Shown: in pieces, positions 34,834 through 43,569 of the stretch
How the letters are laid out: each line of letters opens with the position of its first letter
Position numbering within the stretch: position 1 is the stretch's first letter
DNA from: Mycobacterium scrofulaceum
GTDB taxonomy: Bacteria > Actinomycetota > Actinomycetes > Mycobacteriales > Mycobacteriaceae
Direction of reading: 5' to 3'
DNA length: 64,000 nucleotides
Assembly: GCF_001667885.1 (NCBI RefSeq)
Contig: NZ_LZJW01000060.1
Span: forward strand, 62,001-126,000
The notes under the pieces: generated by a model
Databases searched by the model: none
Told to the model about the DNA's origin: nothing
What the model saw: only the letters and a program-made list of their open reading frames with translations
Made by a program: the position numbers and the translations under genes

Positions 34834-35976
34834 CTACGCGGTGTGTTCGGCGTCGCCGGGGTCGTCCAGAGTCGGTGCCCCCAGCGAGGCCAGCATGCCC
34901 GTCGCCGCCCGATGCCAGGTGAAATCCTCGGCGCGGCGGCGCGCGGAGACGCGGCGATGGTGCTCGGGACGGCTGGTCACGGCGCTGACCGCTCGGGCGA
35001 TGGCCGCCGGGTGGTTGTCCGCGGAGGCGCCGCTGTCCGGGGTGATGATCTCGGTGAGCGCCGAGGTACGCGACACGACGGCCGGGGTTCCGCAGGCCAG
35101 CGATTCCAGCGCGGCCAGCCCGAACGTTTCGTGCGGCCCGGGCGCCAGCGTCACGTCGGCGGACGCGAGCAGACCGGCCACCGTGTGCCGGTCGGAGACG
35201 AAACCTGTGAAGTCCACCGGTAGTCGCGCGGCCTGGCGCTCCAGCCTGGCCCGCAACGGACCCTCGCCCACGACGACGAGCCGGGCGTCGACCCCGGCGT
35301 GGCACAACTCGCCGACGGCGTCGATGCTGCGGTCGACGCGCTTTTCCACCGACAGCCGCCCGCAATGGACCAGCAGCAGCTGCGTCGGTGCGGCCCAGCG
35401 CCGCCGCAGCAGGTACGAGTGCCGGCGCGGGTGAAAGGTCTGCAAGTCCACGCCCAACGGGACGGTCACGGTGTTCGTCGCGCCGATGCGGTCGAATTCC
35501 GCACGCGCGAAACCGGTGGTGCACACCACCGTGTCGTAGTCGGCGGCGGTGCGCGCATTGGCCAAATCGGCGAACTTCACCGCGGCCCGGTGCGGAAGTA
35601 TCTGTCCCACAAGGCGATCCAGCCGCTCGTGGGAGATCATCACGGTCGTGGCCCCGTGGTCGCGGCCCCACCGGCCCAGTGACCGCAGCGTGAGCCGGTC
35701 GGACACCTCCAACGCGTCGGGCCGCAGGGCCGCCAGGAGCGCCTTGACCGGTCCGGGCAGGACCGCCCGGTACCCGCCGGTGAGGGGAATCAGCCGGGCG
35801 GGCAGGGTGATTCGGACCACACCGGTGCGCAGCTGGGTACGTTCGGCGCGGTGGCCGGGAACGATCAGGAAGACCTCGTGGCCGCCGGCGCAATATTCGG
35901 CGCCCAGTCGATCGACCGCGGTGCGAAGGCCGCCCGAACGAGGGCCGTAGAAGTTGGCGACCTGTACAACACGCAT
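34834..35976 (-). CDS. GT4-type glycosyltransferase
   Basis: The 380-residue GT-B glycosyltransferase from ATG 35976 has an N-terminal acceptor domain with NFYGPRSGGLRTAVDRLGAE (the Gly loop near residue 15) and a C-terminal GT4 nucleotide-sugar domain: LVHCGRLSVEKRVD, VVVGEGPLRARLE, FVSDRHTVAGLLASADVTLAP and the retaining-enzyme EX7E segment HETFGLAALESLACGTP. It resembles mycobacterial GDP-mannose-dependent mannosyltransferases of PIM/LAM or methylated-polysaccharide pathways, but the acceptor is unclear. The ATG at 36006 would only add a short nonconserved tail. Convergent with TetR. Confidence 0.82.
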   Translation of the reverse strand: MRVVQVANFYGPRSGGLRTAVDRLGAEYCAGGHEVFLIVPGHRAERTQLRTGVVRITLPARLIPLTGGYRAVLPGPVKALLAALRPDALEVSDRLTLRSLGRWGRDHGATTVMISHERLDRLVGQILPHRAAVKFADLANARTAADYDTVVCTTGFARAEFDRIGATNTVTVPLGVDLQTFHPRRHSYLLRRRWAAPTQLLLVHCGRLSVEKRVDRSIDAVGELCHAGVDARLVVVGEGPLRARLERQAARLPVDFTGFVSDRHTVAGLLASADVTLAPGPHETFGLAALESLACGTPAVVSRTSALTEIITPDSGASADNHPAAIARAVSAVTSRPEHHRRVSARRRAEDFTWHRAATGMLASLGAPTLDDPGDAEHTA

Positions 35977-36067
35977 AACGTGAGGACACGCGGCGCGCGT
36001 GTGCACTCAACAATGTGGACTTGACGGTGGCCTGAACAGTCCATGAATTCCGGCGTAGCGGTCCGAT

Positions 36068-36859
36068 TCAGCCCCCTTTGGGGCCTTCGGCCTTATTGAT
36101 CCGCTCGGCGATGTCGGTGCCGGACAGCTGGGCGCCGAGGAAGTCACCGGAGGTGGGCAGGCTCAGGTGCAGTTGCGAAGCCCCGCTGACCGCGACGTCC
36201 CCGCGCTCGAGAGTGAAATCCAGGATATGGCCCCCGCCGGTGCGGTCACTGTTGAGGAAGTGCAGGTGATAGCCGGCGACCGAGATGCCCTGCTCGAAGT
36301 CGGGGGTGCGGAAGCCGACGACCGTCCCCGACACGTCGGTGAACACCTTTTCGGCCTGCTCTTCGGTGGCCTGGGTCAGCGGCGGGTAGGGCGGCTTTTG
36401 CGCCATTACCGTGCGGGTGTGCAGCTCGGCGAACTGCCCGGTGATTCGGATGGCGTAGATCAGGTTGGCGCTGGTGATCTGGCGGTCGATCGCCGCGGTC
36501 ACATCCGCGCGTCCGGTGCGGGTTTGGATCGCGATCTCGAAGTCGGTGTGAAACCGGGTGACCGCCGCGAAGGGGCTGCGATCGGTTGGTGCGGCCCGGG
36601 TGGCGGTGCCGTCGGCGCGCAACCGATAGCAGACGCCGTCGAGGATGACCATCTCGCCGTCGAGGTGATTGAAGGTGCCCAGGCCGAAGTCTCCGTGGCG
36701 CAGGATTTCGGCGACGGTGACGTCGCCGTCGTACACGCCCTCCAGCAGGGCGCCGATCGTCGAGAATTGATACACCTCGGCGTCGTCCGCGCGTTGATGT
36801 GTGAGAAGCGTTGCCGCCCAACGGCGGAAGCGTTCGTAGGCGCCCGAATGTGTGTCCAT
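36068..36859 (-). CDS. budA: alpha-acetolactate decarboxylase
   Basis: The 263-residue enzyme has zinc ligands His198, His200 and His211 in GYHLHFLNSDRTGGGH, GDGFGLGTFNHLDGEM-like N-terminal core (FGLGTFNHLDGEM, about 58-70) and an Arg/Glu pair typical of the active site. It decarboxylates (S)-2-acetolactate to (R)-acetoin, diverting pyruvate to a neutral product. The start is five bases after the acetolactate synthase stop, so both genes form one alsS-budA operon. A butanediol dehydrogenase is not adjacent. Confidence 0.92.
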   Translation of the reverse strand: MDTHSGAYERFRRWAATLLTHQRADDAEVYQFSTIGALLEGVYDGDVTVAEILRHGDFGLGTFNHLDGEMVILDGVCYRLRADGTATRAAPTDRSPFAAVTRFHTDFEIAIQTRTGRADVTAAIDRQITSANLIYAIRITGQFAELHTRTVMAQKPPYPPLTQATEEQAEKVFTDVSGTVVGFRTPDFEQGISVAGYHLHFLNSDRTGGGHILDFTLERGDVAVSGASQLHLSLPTSGDFLGAQLSGTDIAERINKAEGPKGG

Positions 36860-36864
36860 GATCC

Positions 36865-38547
36865 TTACTCGAAGGGGTCGTCGTGCAGCTGGGCGGCGAG
36901 ATCGGTGTTGTGGCTGTAGTCGACGGGGACGTCGATCAGGGAGGGGCCGTCCTCGGCCAGCGCCTGGCGCAGGGTGGTGGTGAATTCGTCCAGCGAGGTC
37001 ACCCGGTAGCCACGGGCGCCGAAGGCGGCCGCATACGAGACAAGGTCGTAATCACCCAACTCCACACCGGATTTCCGGTCGTACTTCAGGAGCTCCTGGA
37101 AGCCGACCATGTCATAACTGTTGTCCCGGAACACGATGTGGGTGAACGTGAGGCCCAGATGGGCGGCGGTCGCGAGTTCCTGGGCGGAGAACAGGAATCC
37201 ACCGTCGCCGGAGACGGACACGACGGGCGTTCCGGGCCGCACGAGGCAGGCGGCCATCGCCCACGGCAGCGCCACGCCCAGGGTCTGCTGGCCGTTGGAG
37301 AACAACAGCCGCCGCGGCTCGTACACCCGAAAATGGCGGGCCAGGTAGATGTAGACGGAGCCGACGTCGCAGGTGACGGTGGCGGTGTCGTCGAGTTCCT
37401 CGCGCAGCCTCAGCAGCACGGCGACGGGGTTGAGGCCCGGACCCTCGGGTGTGGTCTGGCCCGCTTGATTGTCGATGTCGCTCAACGCTTTTCGTTGCTT
37501 GGCGATCTCGCCCTGATAGGCGCCGGTCAGGGTCAGGCCGGCCAGCTTGTCGGTCAGCGATGTGAGCGTCGCCGCGATGTTGCCCAGCAATTCCACGGTC
37601 GGCTGATAGTGGTTGTCGATGTCGGCGGGGACCGAGTCGATGTGCACGACGGTGCGCCCCGCGTCGTCGTTCCACAGCACGGGGTCGTACTCGACCGAGT
37701 CGTAACCGACGGCGACCAGGACATCGGCGTGCGCCAGGACGACGTCGCCGGGCTGGTTGCGGAACAACCCGACCCGGCCCAGGAAACTGTCCTCCAGCGC
37801 GCGGGAGATCACCCCGGCGGCCTGGAAGGTTTCCACGACGGGCAGCCCGGTGGTGGCGATGAGGGCGCGCAGCGCCAGGCAGCTGTCGGGGTCGGCCCCG
37901 CGCATGCCGACCAACAGGGCGGGCCGGCGCGCGGCCCGGATCAGCTCGCTCGCCTCGGCGATCGACGCGGCGGGGGCGGCGGCCAACGGGGGAATCGGGT
38001 TGCGGCCCGGGATGCTCGCCGTGGTGGGCGCGGCCAAGACATCGGCGGGCAGGACGACGGCGGCCGCGCCGCGCGGTTCGCTGAGCGCGGCGCGAAACGC
38101 GCCGACGGTGGCCTCGGCCGCGTTGTCGGGGTCGTTGACCTCGCCGGTGAACTTGGTGACCGTCCTGAGCATTGCGGCCGCATCCATGGATTGGTGCGTG
38201 CGCTTGAGGCGATCGACGCGCCGCACCGCGCCGCACAGCGCCACCACCGGATCCTGTTCGGTGTTGGCGGTCAACAGGCCGGTGGCCAGGTTGGTGGTGC
38301 CGGGGCCGGAGGTCACCAGCACCACGCCCGGCGTGCCGGTGAGGCGCCCGATCGCCCCGGCCATAAACGCGGCGTTCTGTTCATGGCGGCACACCACCAC
38401 CTGCGGGCCGGAGTCCAGCAGCGCGTCGTAGACGGCGTCGATCTTCGCCCCCGGGACGCCGAAGACGTACTGCACGCCCTGCGCCGACAGCACGTCGACG
38501 ACCTGCTGCGCGCTGCGCACGGCGTCGCCGGGATTCGTGGGGGCCAT
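36865..38547 (-). CDS. alsS: catabolic acetolactate synthase (ThDP-dependent)
   Basis: The 560-residue ThDP enzyme has catalytic Glu56 in [12 protein letters not shown] and [14 protein letters not shown], and the cofactor motif [20 protein letters not shown], continuing with [12 protein letters not shown]; this downstream pattern resembles the Bacillus catabolic AlsS. No regulatory-subunit gene is nearby. It condenses two pyruvates to acetolactate; paired with budA the product is acetoin, not branched-chain amino acids. Start ATG 38547 is chosen over the long antisense extension to 38712. Divergent from the Rieske oxygenase. Confidence 0.88.
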   Translation of the reverse strand: MAPTNPGDAVRSAQQVVDVLSAQGVQYVFGVPGAKIDAVYDALLDSGPQVVVCRHEQNAAFMAGAIGRLTGTPGVVLVTSGPGTTNLATGLLTANTEQDPVVALCGAVRRVDRLKRTHQSMDAAAMLRTVTKFTGEVNDPDNAAEATVGAFRAALSEPRGAAAVVLPADVLAAPTTASIPGRNPIPPLAAAPAASIAEASELIRAARRPALLVGMRGADPDSCLALRALIATTGLPVVETFQAAGVISRALEDSFLGRVGLFRNQPGDVVLAHADVLVAVGYDSVEYDPVLWNDDAGRTVVHIDSVPADIDNHYQPTVELLGNIAATLTSLTDKLAGLTLTGAYQGEIAKQRKALSDIDNQAGQTTPEGPGLNPVAVLLRLREELDDTATVTCDVGSVYIYLARHFRVYEPRRLLFSNGQQTLGVALPWAMAACLVRPGTPVVSVSGDGGFLFSAQELATAAHLGLTFTHIVFRDNSYDMVGFQELLKYDRKSGVELGDYDLVSYAAAFGARGYRVTSLDEFTTTLRQALAEDGPSLIDVPVDYSHNTDLAAQLHDDPFE

Positions 38548-38599
38548 CCATCCAGCCAAGCACGGGTCGCGGTGTGGTGCGACTTCGTCGCCTCGGGTT

Positions 38600-38629
38600 G
38601 ACCATCCATGTGCATGCGGGTGTATGGTC
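38600..38629. promoter_or_regulatory. candidate operator at the Rieske/alsS divergent promoter
   Basis: An imperfect palindrome has outer arms GACCAT (38600-38605) and ATGGTC (38624-38629) around a central TGCATG. Eleven of 15 positions pair. A single matching half-site GACCATA lies at 39816-39822 before the TetR gene at 39844, its likely binder. The site overlaps the first Rieske ATG. Confidence 0.5.
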
Positions 38630-39805
38630 CGAATGGTGACGATCGAGAGCGTGCGGCAGGTTGAACTGACTGAGGATCTGACGCGACGGGCACTGCGGCT
38701 TGTGCTGGACAAGACGACCGACCTGGCCGCCGACGTGTTGAGGGTGCCGCTGCACTACTACCGCGACGCCAAAGTCGCCGATATCGAGGAGACGCAGATC
38801 CTGCGGCGAACCCCGCTGGCGATCCTGCCCAGCGTGCAGATCCCCGGCCCCAACGACTTCGAAGTCCGCTCGGTGCTGGGCAGTTCGTTGCTGGTGACCC
38901 GCGACCGCACCGGGGTCAGCCACGTGTTCCTCAACTATTGCCGCCACCGCGGCGCGATGCCGGCCTGCGGCGCGGGCAACGCATCCCGCTTCACCTGTCC
39001 CTATCACGCGTGGACCTATAAGAACACCGGCGAATTATTCAGCGTCCCAGGCAAATCCGGCTTCACCGGTATGGACATCGACGACTATGGGTTGGTGGAG
39101 TTACCGAGTCAGGAGGCCTACGGCTTCATCTGGGCGGTCCTGAGCGCCGACGCGTCTATCGACGTCGATGCGCATCTGGGACCGCTGCGTTCACAGCTGG
39201 CCGAACTCGACTACGCATCGTTCGGCTATCACACGCATCGCGAGTTCATTTCCGAGGTGTCGTGGAAGGGCGCGCTGGAGGCGTTCGCGGAGGGCTACCA
39301 TTTCCCGTTTGTCCACGGCGAGAGCCTGATTGGTCAGAACGCGTTGCCCAATGTGGCGATTTACGACGAGTACGGCAAGCATCACCGGCTGGGGTTTCCG
39401 TTCAACTGGATCGTCAATCTTGATGCCGATCCGAGCGGTTCGTGGGACGTGCGGGACAACATGGGGCTGATCTATTGGATCTACCCGAACCCGATCCTGG
39501 CCAACAGCAACGTCGGCGTGGAGGTCATCGACATCCTGCCGGCCGGTGCCCCGACGCGATGCACCGTGCGGCACAGCTGGCTAGCGCGCGTCCCGGCGAC
39601 CAGCGACGACCAGCGCGCCGGCTACGACATGATCTATGACGCGGTGCACGCGGCGGTGCGCGACGAGGACTTCGCGATGCTGCCGCAGTGCGGCGAGGGC
39701 GTCCGCCAGGGCCAACACGATCATATGGTCATCGGCCGCAACGAGATCGGCGTGCAACACATGATCAAGGTGTTCGCCGAGGAAATCGGCGTCGCGTTGG
39801 GTTGA
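38624..39805 (+). CDS. Rieske non-heme iron oxygenase alpha subunit
   Basis: The 393-residue protein carries a Rieske [2Fe-2S] centre, CRHRG at about 105-109 followed after 17 residues by CPYHAW (about 124-129), and a C-terminal catalytic domain with [13 protein letters not shown] (mononuclear iron His ligands). It hydroxylates or demethylates an aromatic or other hydrophobic substrate using electrons from an unlinked reductase. ATG 38624 and ATG 38633 are both possible starts; the former lies in the palindrome. A TetR gene follows after 38 bp, which probably controls it. Confidence 0.88.
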   Translation: MVRMVTIESVRQVELTEDLTRRALRLVLDKTTDLAADVLRVPLHYYRDAKVADIEETQILRRTPLAILPSVQIPGPNDFEVRSVLGSSLLVTRDRTGVSHVFLNYCRHRGAMPACGAGNASRFTCPYHAWTYKNTGELFSVPGKSGFTGMDIDDYGLVELPSQEAYGFIWAVLSADASIDVDAHLGPLRSQLAELDYASFGYHTHREFISEVSWKGALEAFAEGYHFPFVHGESLIGQNALPNVAIYDEYGKHHRLGFPFNWIVNLDADPSGSWDVRDNMGLIYWIYPNPILANSNVGVEVIDILPAGAPTRCTVRHSWLARVPATSDDQRAGYDMIYDAVHAAVRDEDFAMLPQCGEGVRQGQHDHMVIGRNEIGVQHMIKVFAEEIGVALG

Positions 39806-39843
39806 GTTCTCGTGCGACCATATTCAGCGTAAGGACAGCGTAG

Positions 39844-40479
39844 ATGCGCAGACACGGCTGGGCCGGCGCGTTGCCGTCGAGCGACGAGGAAGCCATTGCG
39901 CGGATCATCGCCGCCGCGAGCCGAGCGATCGAGCGGTCGGGCGCGGACATCAAAATCACCGATATCGCTCGCGATCTCGGGGTCACCCGCCAAACGGTGT
40001 ATCGCTATTTCCCGAGCACCGATGCGTTGCTGGTGGCGACGGCGCTCTCGGAAGCGGGCCCGTCCCTCGACCGGTTGGCGGCCCACTTGGAGCCCATCCA
40101 CGACCCCGCCGAGGCGGTGGTCGAGGGCATCGCTCACACGCTGGAATTGCTTCCCCAAGACAAATATCTGGGGCTGCTGTTGACGTCCGAGAAGGCGGTG
40201 TCTTACTCGGCGAGCGTGACGTCCGATGTCGCGCTGTCCCTGGGGCGCTCGATTATCGATCGCTTCAACGTGGATTGGAACAGCGTCGGCATCACCGACG
40301 ACAGGCGCGACGGCCTGGTCGAATTCATGCTCCGGGTTTTGCAATCGTTCATCGTCGATCCCGGACGGCCGCCGCGGTCCGGTGTCGAGTTGCGGAATTA
40401 CCTGCGCCAGTGGGTGGCGCCCGCGATCACCCATTTTCAGCCCGTCGCCGGCGATTCGCGCGTGCGCTCAGGGCTTTGA
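39844..40479 (+). CDS. TetR/AcrR family transcriptional regulator
   Basis: The 211-residue regulator has HTH IKITDIARDLGVTRQTVYRYFPSTDALLVATAL (about 36-68). The C-terminal domain is helical with SVGITDDRRDGLVEFMLR. It follows the Rieske oxygenase with 38 bp between and shares its GACCATA half-site, so it is probably the local repressor. The stop codon lies at the start of a palindromic repeat. The inducer is unknown but may be the oxygenase substrate. Confidence 0.88.
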   Translation: MRRHGWAGALPSSDEEAIARIIAAASRAIERSGADIKITDIARDLGVTRQTVYRYFPSTDALLVATALSEAGPSLDRLAAHLEPIHDPAEAVVEGIAHTLELLPQDKYLGLLLTSEKAVSYSASVTSDVALSLGRSIIDRFNVDWNSVGITDDRRDGLVEFMLRVLQSFIVDPGRPPRSGVELRNYLRQWVAPAITHFQPVAGDSRVRSGL

Positions 40480-40534
40480 GTGTGCGCTCAGGGCGGCGAC
40501 ACGCCGTGCGGCGCCGCCCAGGACGCACACTCGA
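40477..40534. repeat. imperfect palindrome of the GAGTGTG family in a convergent gap
   Basis: Left arm TGAGTGTGCG...GGGCGGCG (40477-40498) pairs with right arm CGCCGCCC...CGCACACTCGA (40512-40534), matching outer GAGTGTGCG and inner GGGCGGCG blocks. It overlaps the TetR stop and faces the AAA ATPase stop, so it may be a bidirectional terminator. Its outer ends are shared with the repeat at 26301-26392. Confidence 0.7.
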
Positions 40535-40545
40535 TGGGGCCTTAG

Positions 40546-41739
40546 TCAGCGCCTGCCCCAGTCCCACGGCGGCGTGGTCAGCAGTCCCTGACCGGCGACG
40601 CGCGTCTCGCCCCACTCCTTAAACAGCTCGATCTCGACGGCTCCGTCGGAGGAGCCGTCGGCGTCGGCCACCGGCACGGTGTCGAGGAATTCGAGCAGCG
40701 CACCCGAATGCGTGACGACCAGGACCTGCGTTCGCGCCGCGGCGCCGCGGATCAGCCCCGCCAGCGGACGCACCAAATCTGGATGCAGCGAGGTCTCCGG
40801 CTCGTTGAGCACCATCAGCGACGGCGCCTGAGGGCTCGACAGCGCGGCGGCCCACAGCAGGAATCGCAATGTGCCGTCGGACAATTCGGCCGAACGCAGC
40901 GGCCGCAGCATGCCGCGCTGCCGCAACTGCAAGTCGAACAGCCCGTCGTGGACGGCGACCGACACCGTGGCGCCATCGAAGGCCTCGGCGACGGCCTCAC
41001 CGAGTCCCTCGATGCCGGCCTCGATGATCGTCTGGATCGCGGCGGCCAGGTTGCTGCCGTCGTCAGCGAGCACCGGTGTGCGCGTCCCCACCTGCGGGTG
41101 GCGCGCGGGCGCCTCCGCGTCGACCCGGAAGCCGTCGTAAAACCGCCAGCCGCGCAGGCGTTCACGCACGGCGGCCAGTTCGGGAAGCGCGTGCGGGTGG
41201 GCGTACTCGGCCAGCACGCTGCGATACAACGGCAGGGACCGGGACAATTCGTCGAATCCGCGGCCGGTTTCGGCGCTGACCTCGACGAAGCTCGCGCCCC
41301 GGCGCACCAGGGTGGTGCCGCTACGCAACACCGGGCCGGCGAACAACGCCTCGCGCTTGATCTCTGGGTCGCGGGCGAAGGCCGAGCGAGCCTGCCCCGC
41401 CGAGACCGGGATGCCGAGGTCGACAAGATAGCCGAAATCGTCTGAGGCGAAGCCCAATTCGAGGGACACCGGGCGCGTTCGCACGGTGCCCTGGACCTTG
41501 CCCGTCCGGCGTGCGCCCTTGAGCTCCTCGGGTCCTGCCCACAGCGCCGACTGCAGCCCACCCTCGCGGGCCAGCGAGGCGATCACCTCGCCGCGGCCGC
41601 AATCGGCCAGCAGCCGCAGCGCGCGGTACAGCGACGACTTGCCGGCGCCGTTGGCGCCGGTGACCACCGACAACCGACCCAGCGGGAGGATCACCTCGCG
41701 CAGCGAGCGATAGCCGCGGATGGCCACCGTCTGCAACAT
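40546..41739 (-). CDS. AAA family ATPase (RecF/ABC-like, AAA_21)
   Basis: The 397-residue P-loop ATPase has Walker A GANGAGKSS (about 28-36), a coiled middle part, an ABC-like signature LSDGTLRFLLWAAAL (about 280-294) and Walker B LMVLNEPETSLHP (about 304-316) followed by VVTHSGALLEFL (His switch). The domain order is RecF/SMC-like, as in OLD-family ATPases, but no TOPRIM nuclease domain is fused. No neighbouring endonuclease or toxin was found, so a defence role is not supported. Convergent with TetR and followed on the same strand by nothing close. Confidence 0.82.
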   Translation of the reverse strand: MLQTVAIRGYRSLREVILPLGRLSVVTGANGAGKSSLYRALRLLADCGRGEVIASLAREGGLQSALWAGPEELKGARRTGKVQGTVRTRPVSLELGFASDDFGYLVDLGIPVSAGQARSAFARDPEIKREALFAGPVLRSGTTLVRRGASFVEVSAETGRGFDELSRSLPLYRSVLAEYAHPHALPELAAVRERLRGWRFYDGFRVDAEAPARHPQVGTRTPVLADDGSNLAAAIQTIIEAGIEGLGEAVAEAFDGATVSVAVHDGLFDLQLRQRGMLRPLRSAELSDGTLRFLLWAAALSSPQAPSLMVLNEPETSLHPDLVRPLAGLIRGAAARTQVLVVTHSGALLEFLDTVPVADADGSSDGAVEIELFKEWGETRVAGQGLLTTPPWDWGRR

Positions 41740-41772
41740 GGGGCCGACTGTACGGCCGACGACCGACGGGCC

Positions 41773-43365
41773 TTACTCCTCGTCCGCCGCGTCGAGCAAT
41801 TGAACTTCCTCGAGGTCCATCTCGTTCTGCAACTCGCGCAGGACGATGTCGTCGATCAGGTTCTGGTTGCGCAGCGCGGTGATCTCGCGCCGCTTCTGCT
41901 CGAGCACGCCGAGCCGCACCCGCCGGACCAGCTCCTTCTTCTTGACGAGGTGTCCGTTCGCCGAACCGTCCTCGGTGGCCAGGGCCAGCGCGGCCTTCTC
42001 CTCGTATTCCTTCTGCAGCCGGCGCCGCAGCTCGTCGCTGACGCCGACCTCGTCGGCGACCGTCGGCAGCGCGTTGAGCGCCGCTTGGACGCCCCGGGTA
42101 CGGGCGAGGTCCAGTTCCTCGACGTAGGCGACGTCATCGGGCATCTTCGCCCAGCGGACCACCGCGGGCAGCGTGGTCCCCTGAAGCAGGACGGTGGTCA
42201 GGATCACGACGACCACGATGAAGATCAGCAGGCTGCGATCGGGGAACGGCGCGCCGCTGAGGGTGGTCATCGGCACGGCCAGCGCCGCCGCGAGCGACAC
42301 GGCGCCGCGGAATCCGGCCCAGGCGGTGACGAAGCGCTGACGCCAGCTGACCCGCCGTTCGCGCTGGGCCTCGCGACGATCGATCAACCGGATCAACACA
42401 ACGGTGATCTCACCCCAGAAGATCCGCGACAGGATCACTACCGCGGTGACCGCGAGCGCGATGAATAACGCGTGGCGCACCCCGCCGTCCACGCCGACTA
42501 TGCCGCGCAGCGCGTTGGGAATCTGGACGCCGACGAACACCCACAGCGAGCCGTTGAGCAGGAACGTGGCACTGTCCCAGAAGGCGTACGCCTGCAGGCG
42601 CGAGCGTGCCCGGATCACCACCGGACCGGCGTAGGCGAGCACGAGGGCCGAGACCATGACGGCGACGACCCCGCTACAGTCCATGCTCTGCGCCAGCAAG
42701 AAGGCCGCGAACGGCGTCAGCAGGCTCAACGCCCCTTCCTCCTGGGGTGCGTCGATCCGCTTGCGCAACAACGTCACCGCCCCGCCGACCAGCAGCCCGG
42801 CGGCGATGCCGCCCAGATAGGAGCCGACGAACCGCCCCACCAGGTCGATCGGGGTGATCGCGGAACCCCCGATCGCGACGTGGACGGTGACGGCGAACAG
42901 CACCAGGGCGGTGCCGTCGTTGATGAGACTCTCGGCCTTGAGCACGGTCACCGAACGGCGGGGCAACTTCTTCGCGAGGCCGGCGACGGCGGCGGCGTCG
43001 GTGGGGGAGAGCACGGCGCCCAGCACGGCGGCCGCGTGTGAGTCCATGCCCAGCGCGCGCGCCGTCCACGACACCGCGACGGCCGTCGCGATCACCAGAC
43101 CGACACTGAGGAAGACGATGATGCGGGCATTCGCCCGGATCTCGCGGAAGCTGGTGTTCAGGCCCTCCCAGTAGAGGATCGCCGGCAGGAACAGCAGAAG
43201 CACGATCTCGCCGTTGACGTGCACGTGGGCGAAGTTGGGGATGAGGCCCAGCAACGTGCCGAGCACGATGAGCAGCACCGGGGGACCAACGCGATAGCGC
43301 CGGCCGAGAACCGTCCCGAGGATGACGGTGGAGACGAGCGCAACGATCAGGACGAGGCCAAACAC
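41773..43365 (-). CDS. yjcE: CPA1-type Na+/H+ antiporter
   Basis: The 530-residue membrane protein has about 12 helices in its first 400 residues and a cytosolic C-terminal tail of over 120 residues. Ion-path residues are in LSPTDAAAVAGLAKKL (about 119-134) and KAESLINDGTALVLF (about 144-158), the NhaP/NHE signatures, with WAGFRGAVSLAAALAVP later. The order and length match mycobacterial YjcE (Rv2287 type). It exchanges Na+ or K+ for H+ across the plasma membrane. The tail is Glu/Arg-rich and may be regulatory. Confidence 0.9.
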   Translation of the reverse strand: MFGLVLIVALVSTVILGTVLGRRYRVGPPVLLIVLGTLLGLIPNFAHVHVNGEIVLLLFLPAILYWEGLNTSFREIRANARIIVFLSVGLVIATAVAVSWTARALGMDSHAAAVLGAVLSPTDAAAVAGLAKKLPRRSVTVLKAESLINDGTALVLFAVTVHVAIGGSAITPIDLVGRFVGSYLGGIAAGLLVGGAVTLLRKRIDAPQEEGALSLLTPFAAFLLAQSMDCSGVVAVMVSALVLAYAGPVVIRARSRLQAYAFWDSATFLLNGSLWVFVGVQIPNALRGIVGVDGGVRHALFIALAVTAVVILSRIFWGEITVVLIRLIDRREAQRERRVSWRQRFVTAWAGFRGAVSLAAALAVPMTTLSGAPFPDRSLLIFIVVVVILTTVLLQGTTLPAVVRWAKMPDDVAYVEELDLARTRGVQAALNALPTVADEVGVSDELRRRLQKEYEEKAALALATEDGSANGHLVKKKELVRRVRLGVLEQKRREITALRNQNLIDDIVLRELQNEMDLEEVQLLDAADEE

Positions 43366-43523
43366 CAGCCCATCCTGCCGGACATGATCGGATTGCGCGG
43401 CTTGGGGTTTGGCGGGCCCGGCGGTCAGCCCGCTTTGCCGGCGGTCCCACCCGTCACATCAGCACCTTGCGGAGGGTATGTGGTGACGCCAGAAAGTGAT
43501 AGCGCCGGCGATATCAAATGCGA

Positions 43524-43569
43524 GACGCGTGAACTGGTCGCAGACTGACGCGTGAACTGGTCGCAGACT
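43524..43569. repeat. 23-bp perfect tandem duplication
   Basis: Bases 43524-43546 and 43547-43569 are two abutting copies of a 23-bp unit that starts GACGCGTGAACTGG. The second copy touches the stop codon of the DUF5685 gene. It lies in the 200-bp gap between that gene and the antiporter start. Two copies only; it is probably a recent slippage or duplication. Confidence 0.9.

Noticed and set aside
40546-41739. The AAA ATPase as part of an OLD/RecF-type defence system
   Set aside because: No TOPRIM domain is fused and no nuclease, helicase or toxin gene is adjacent.
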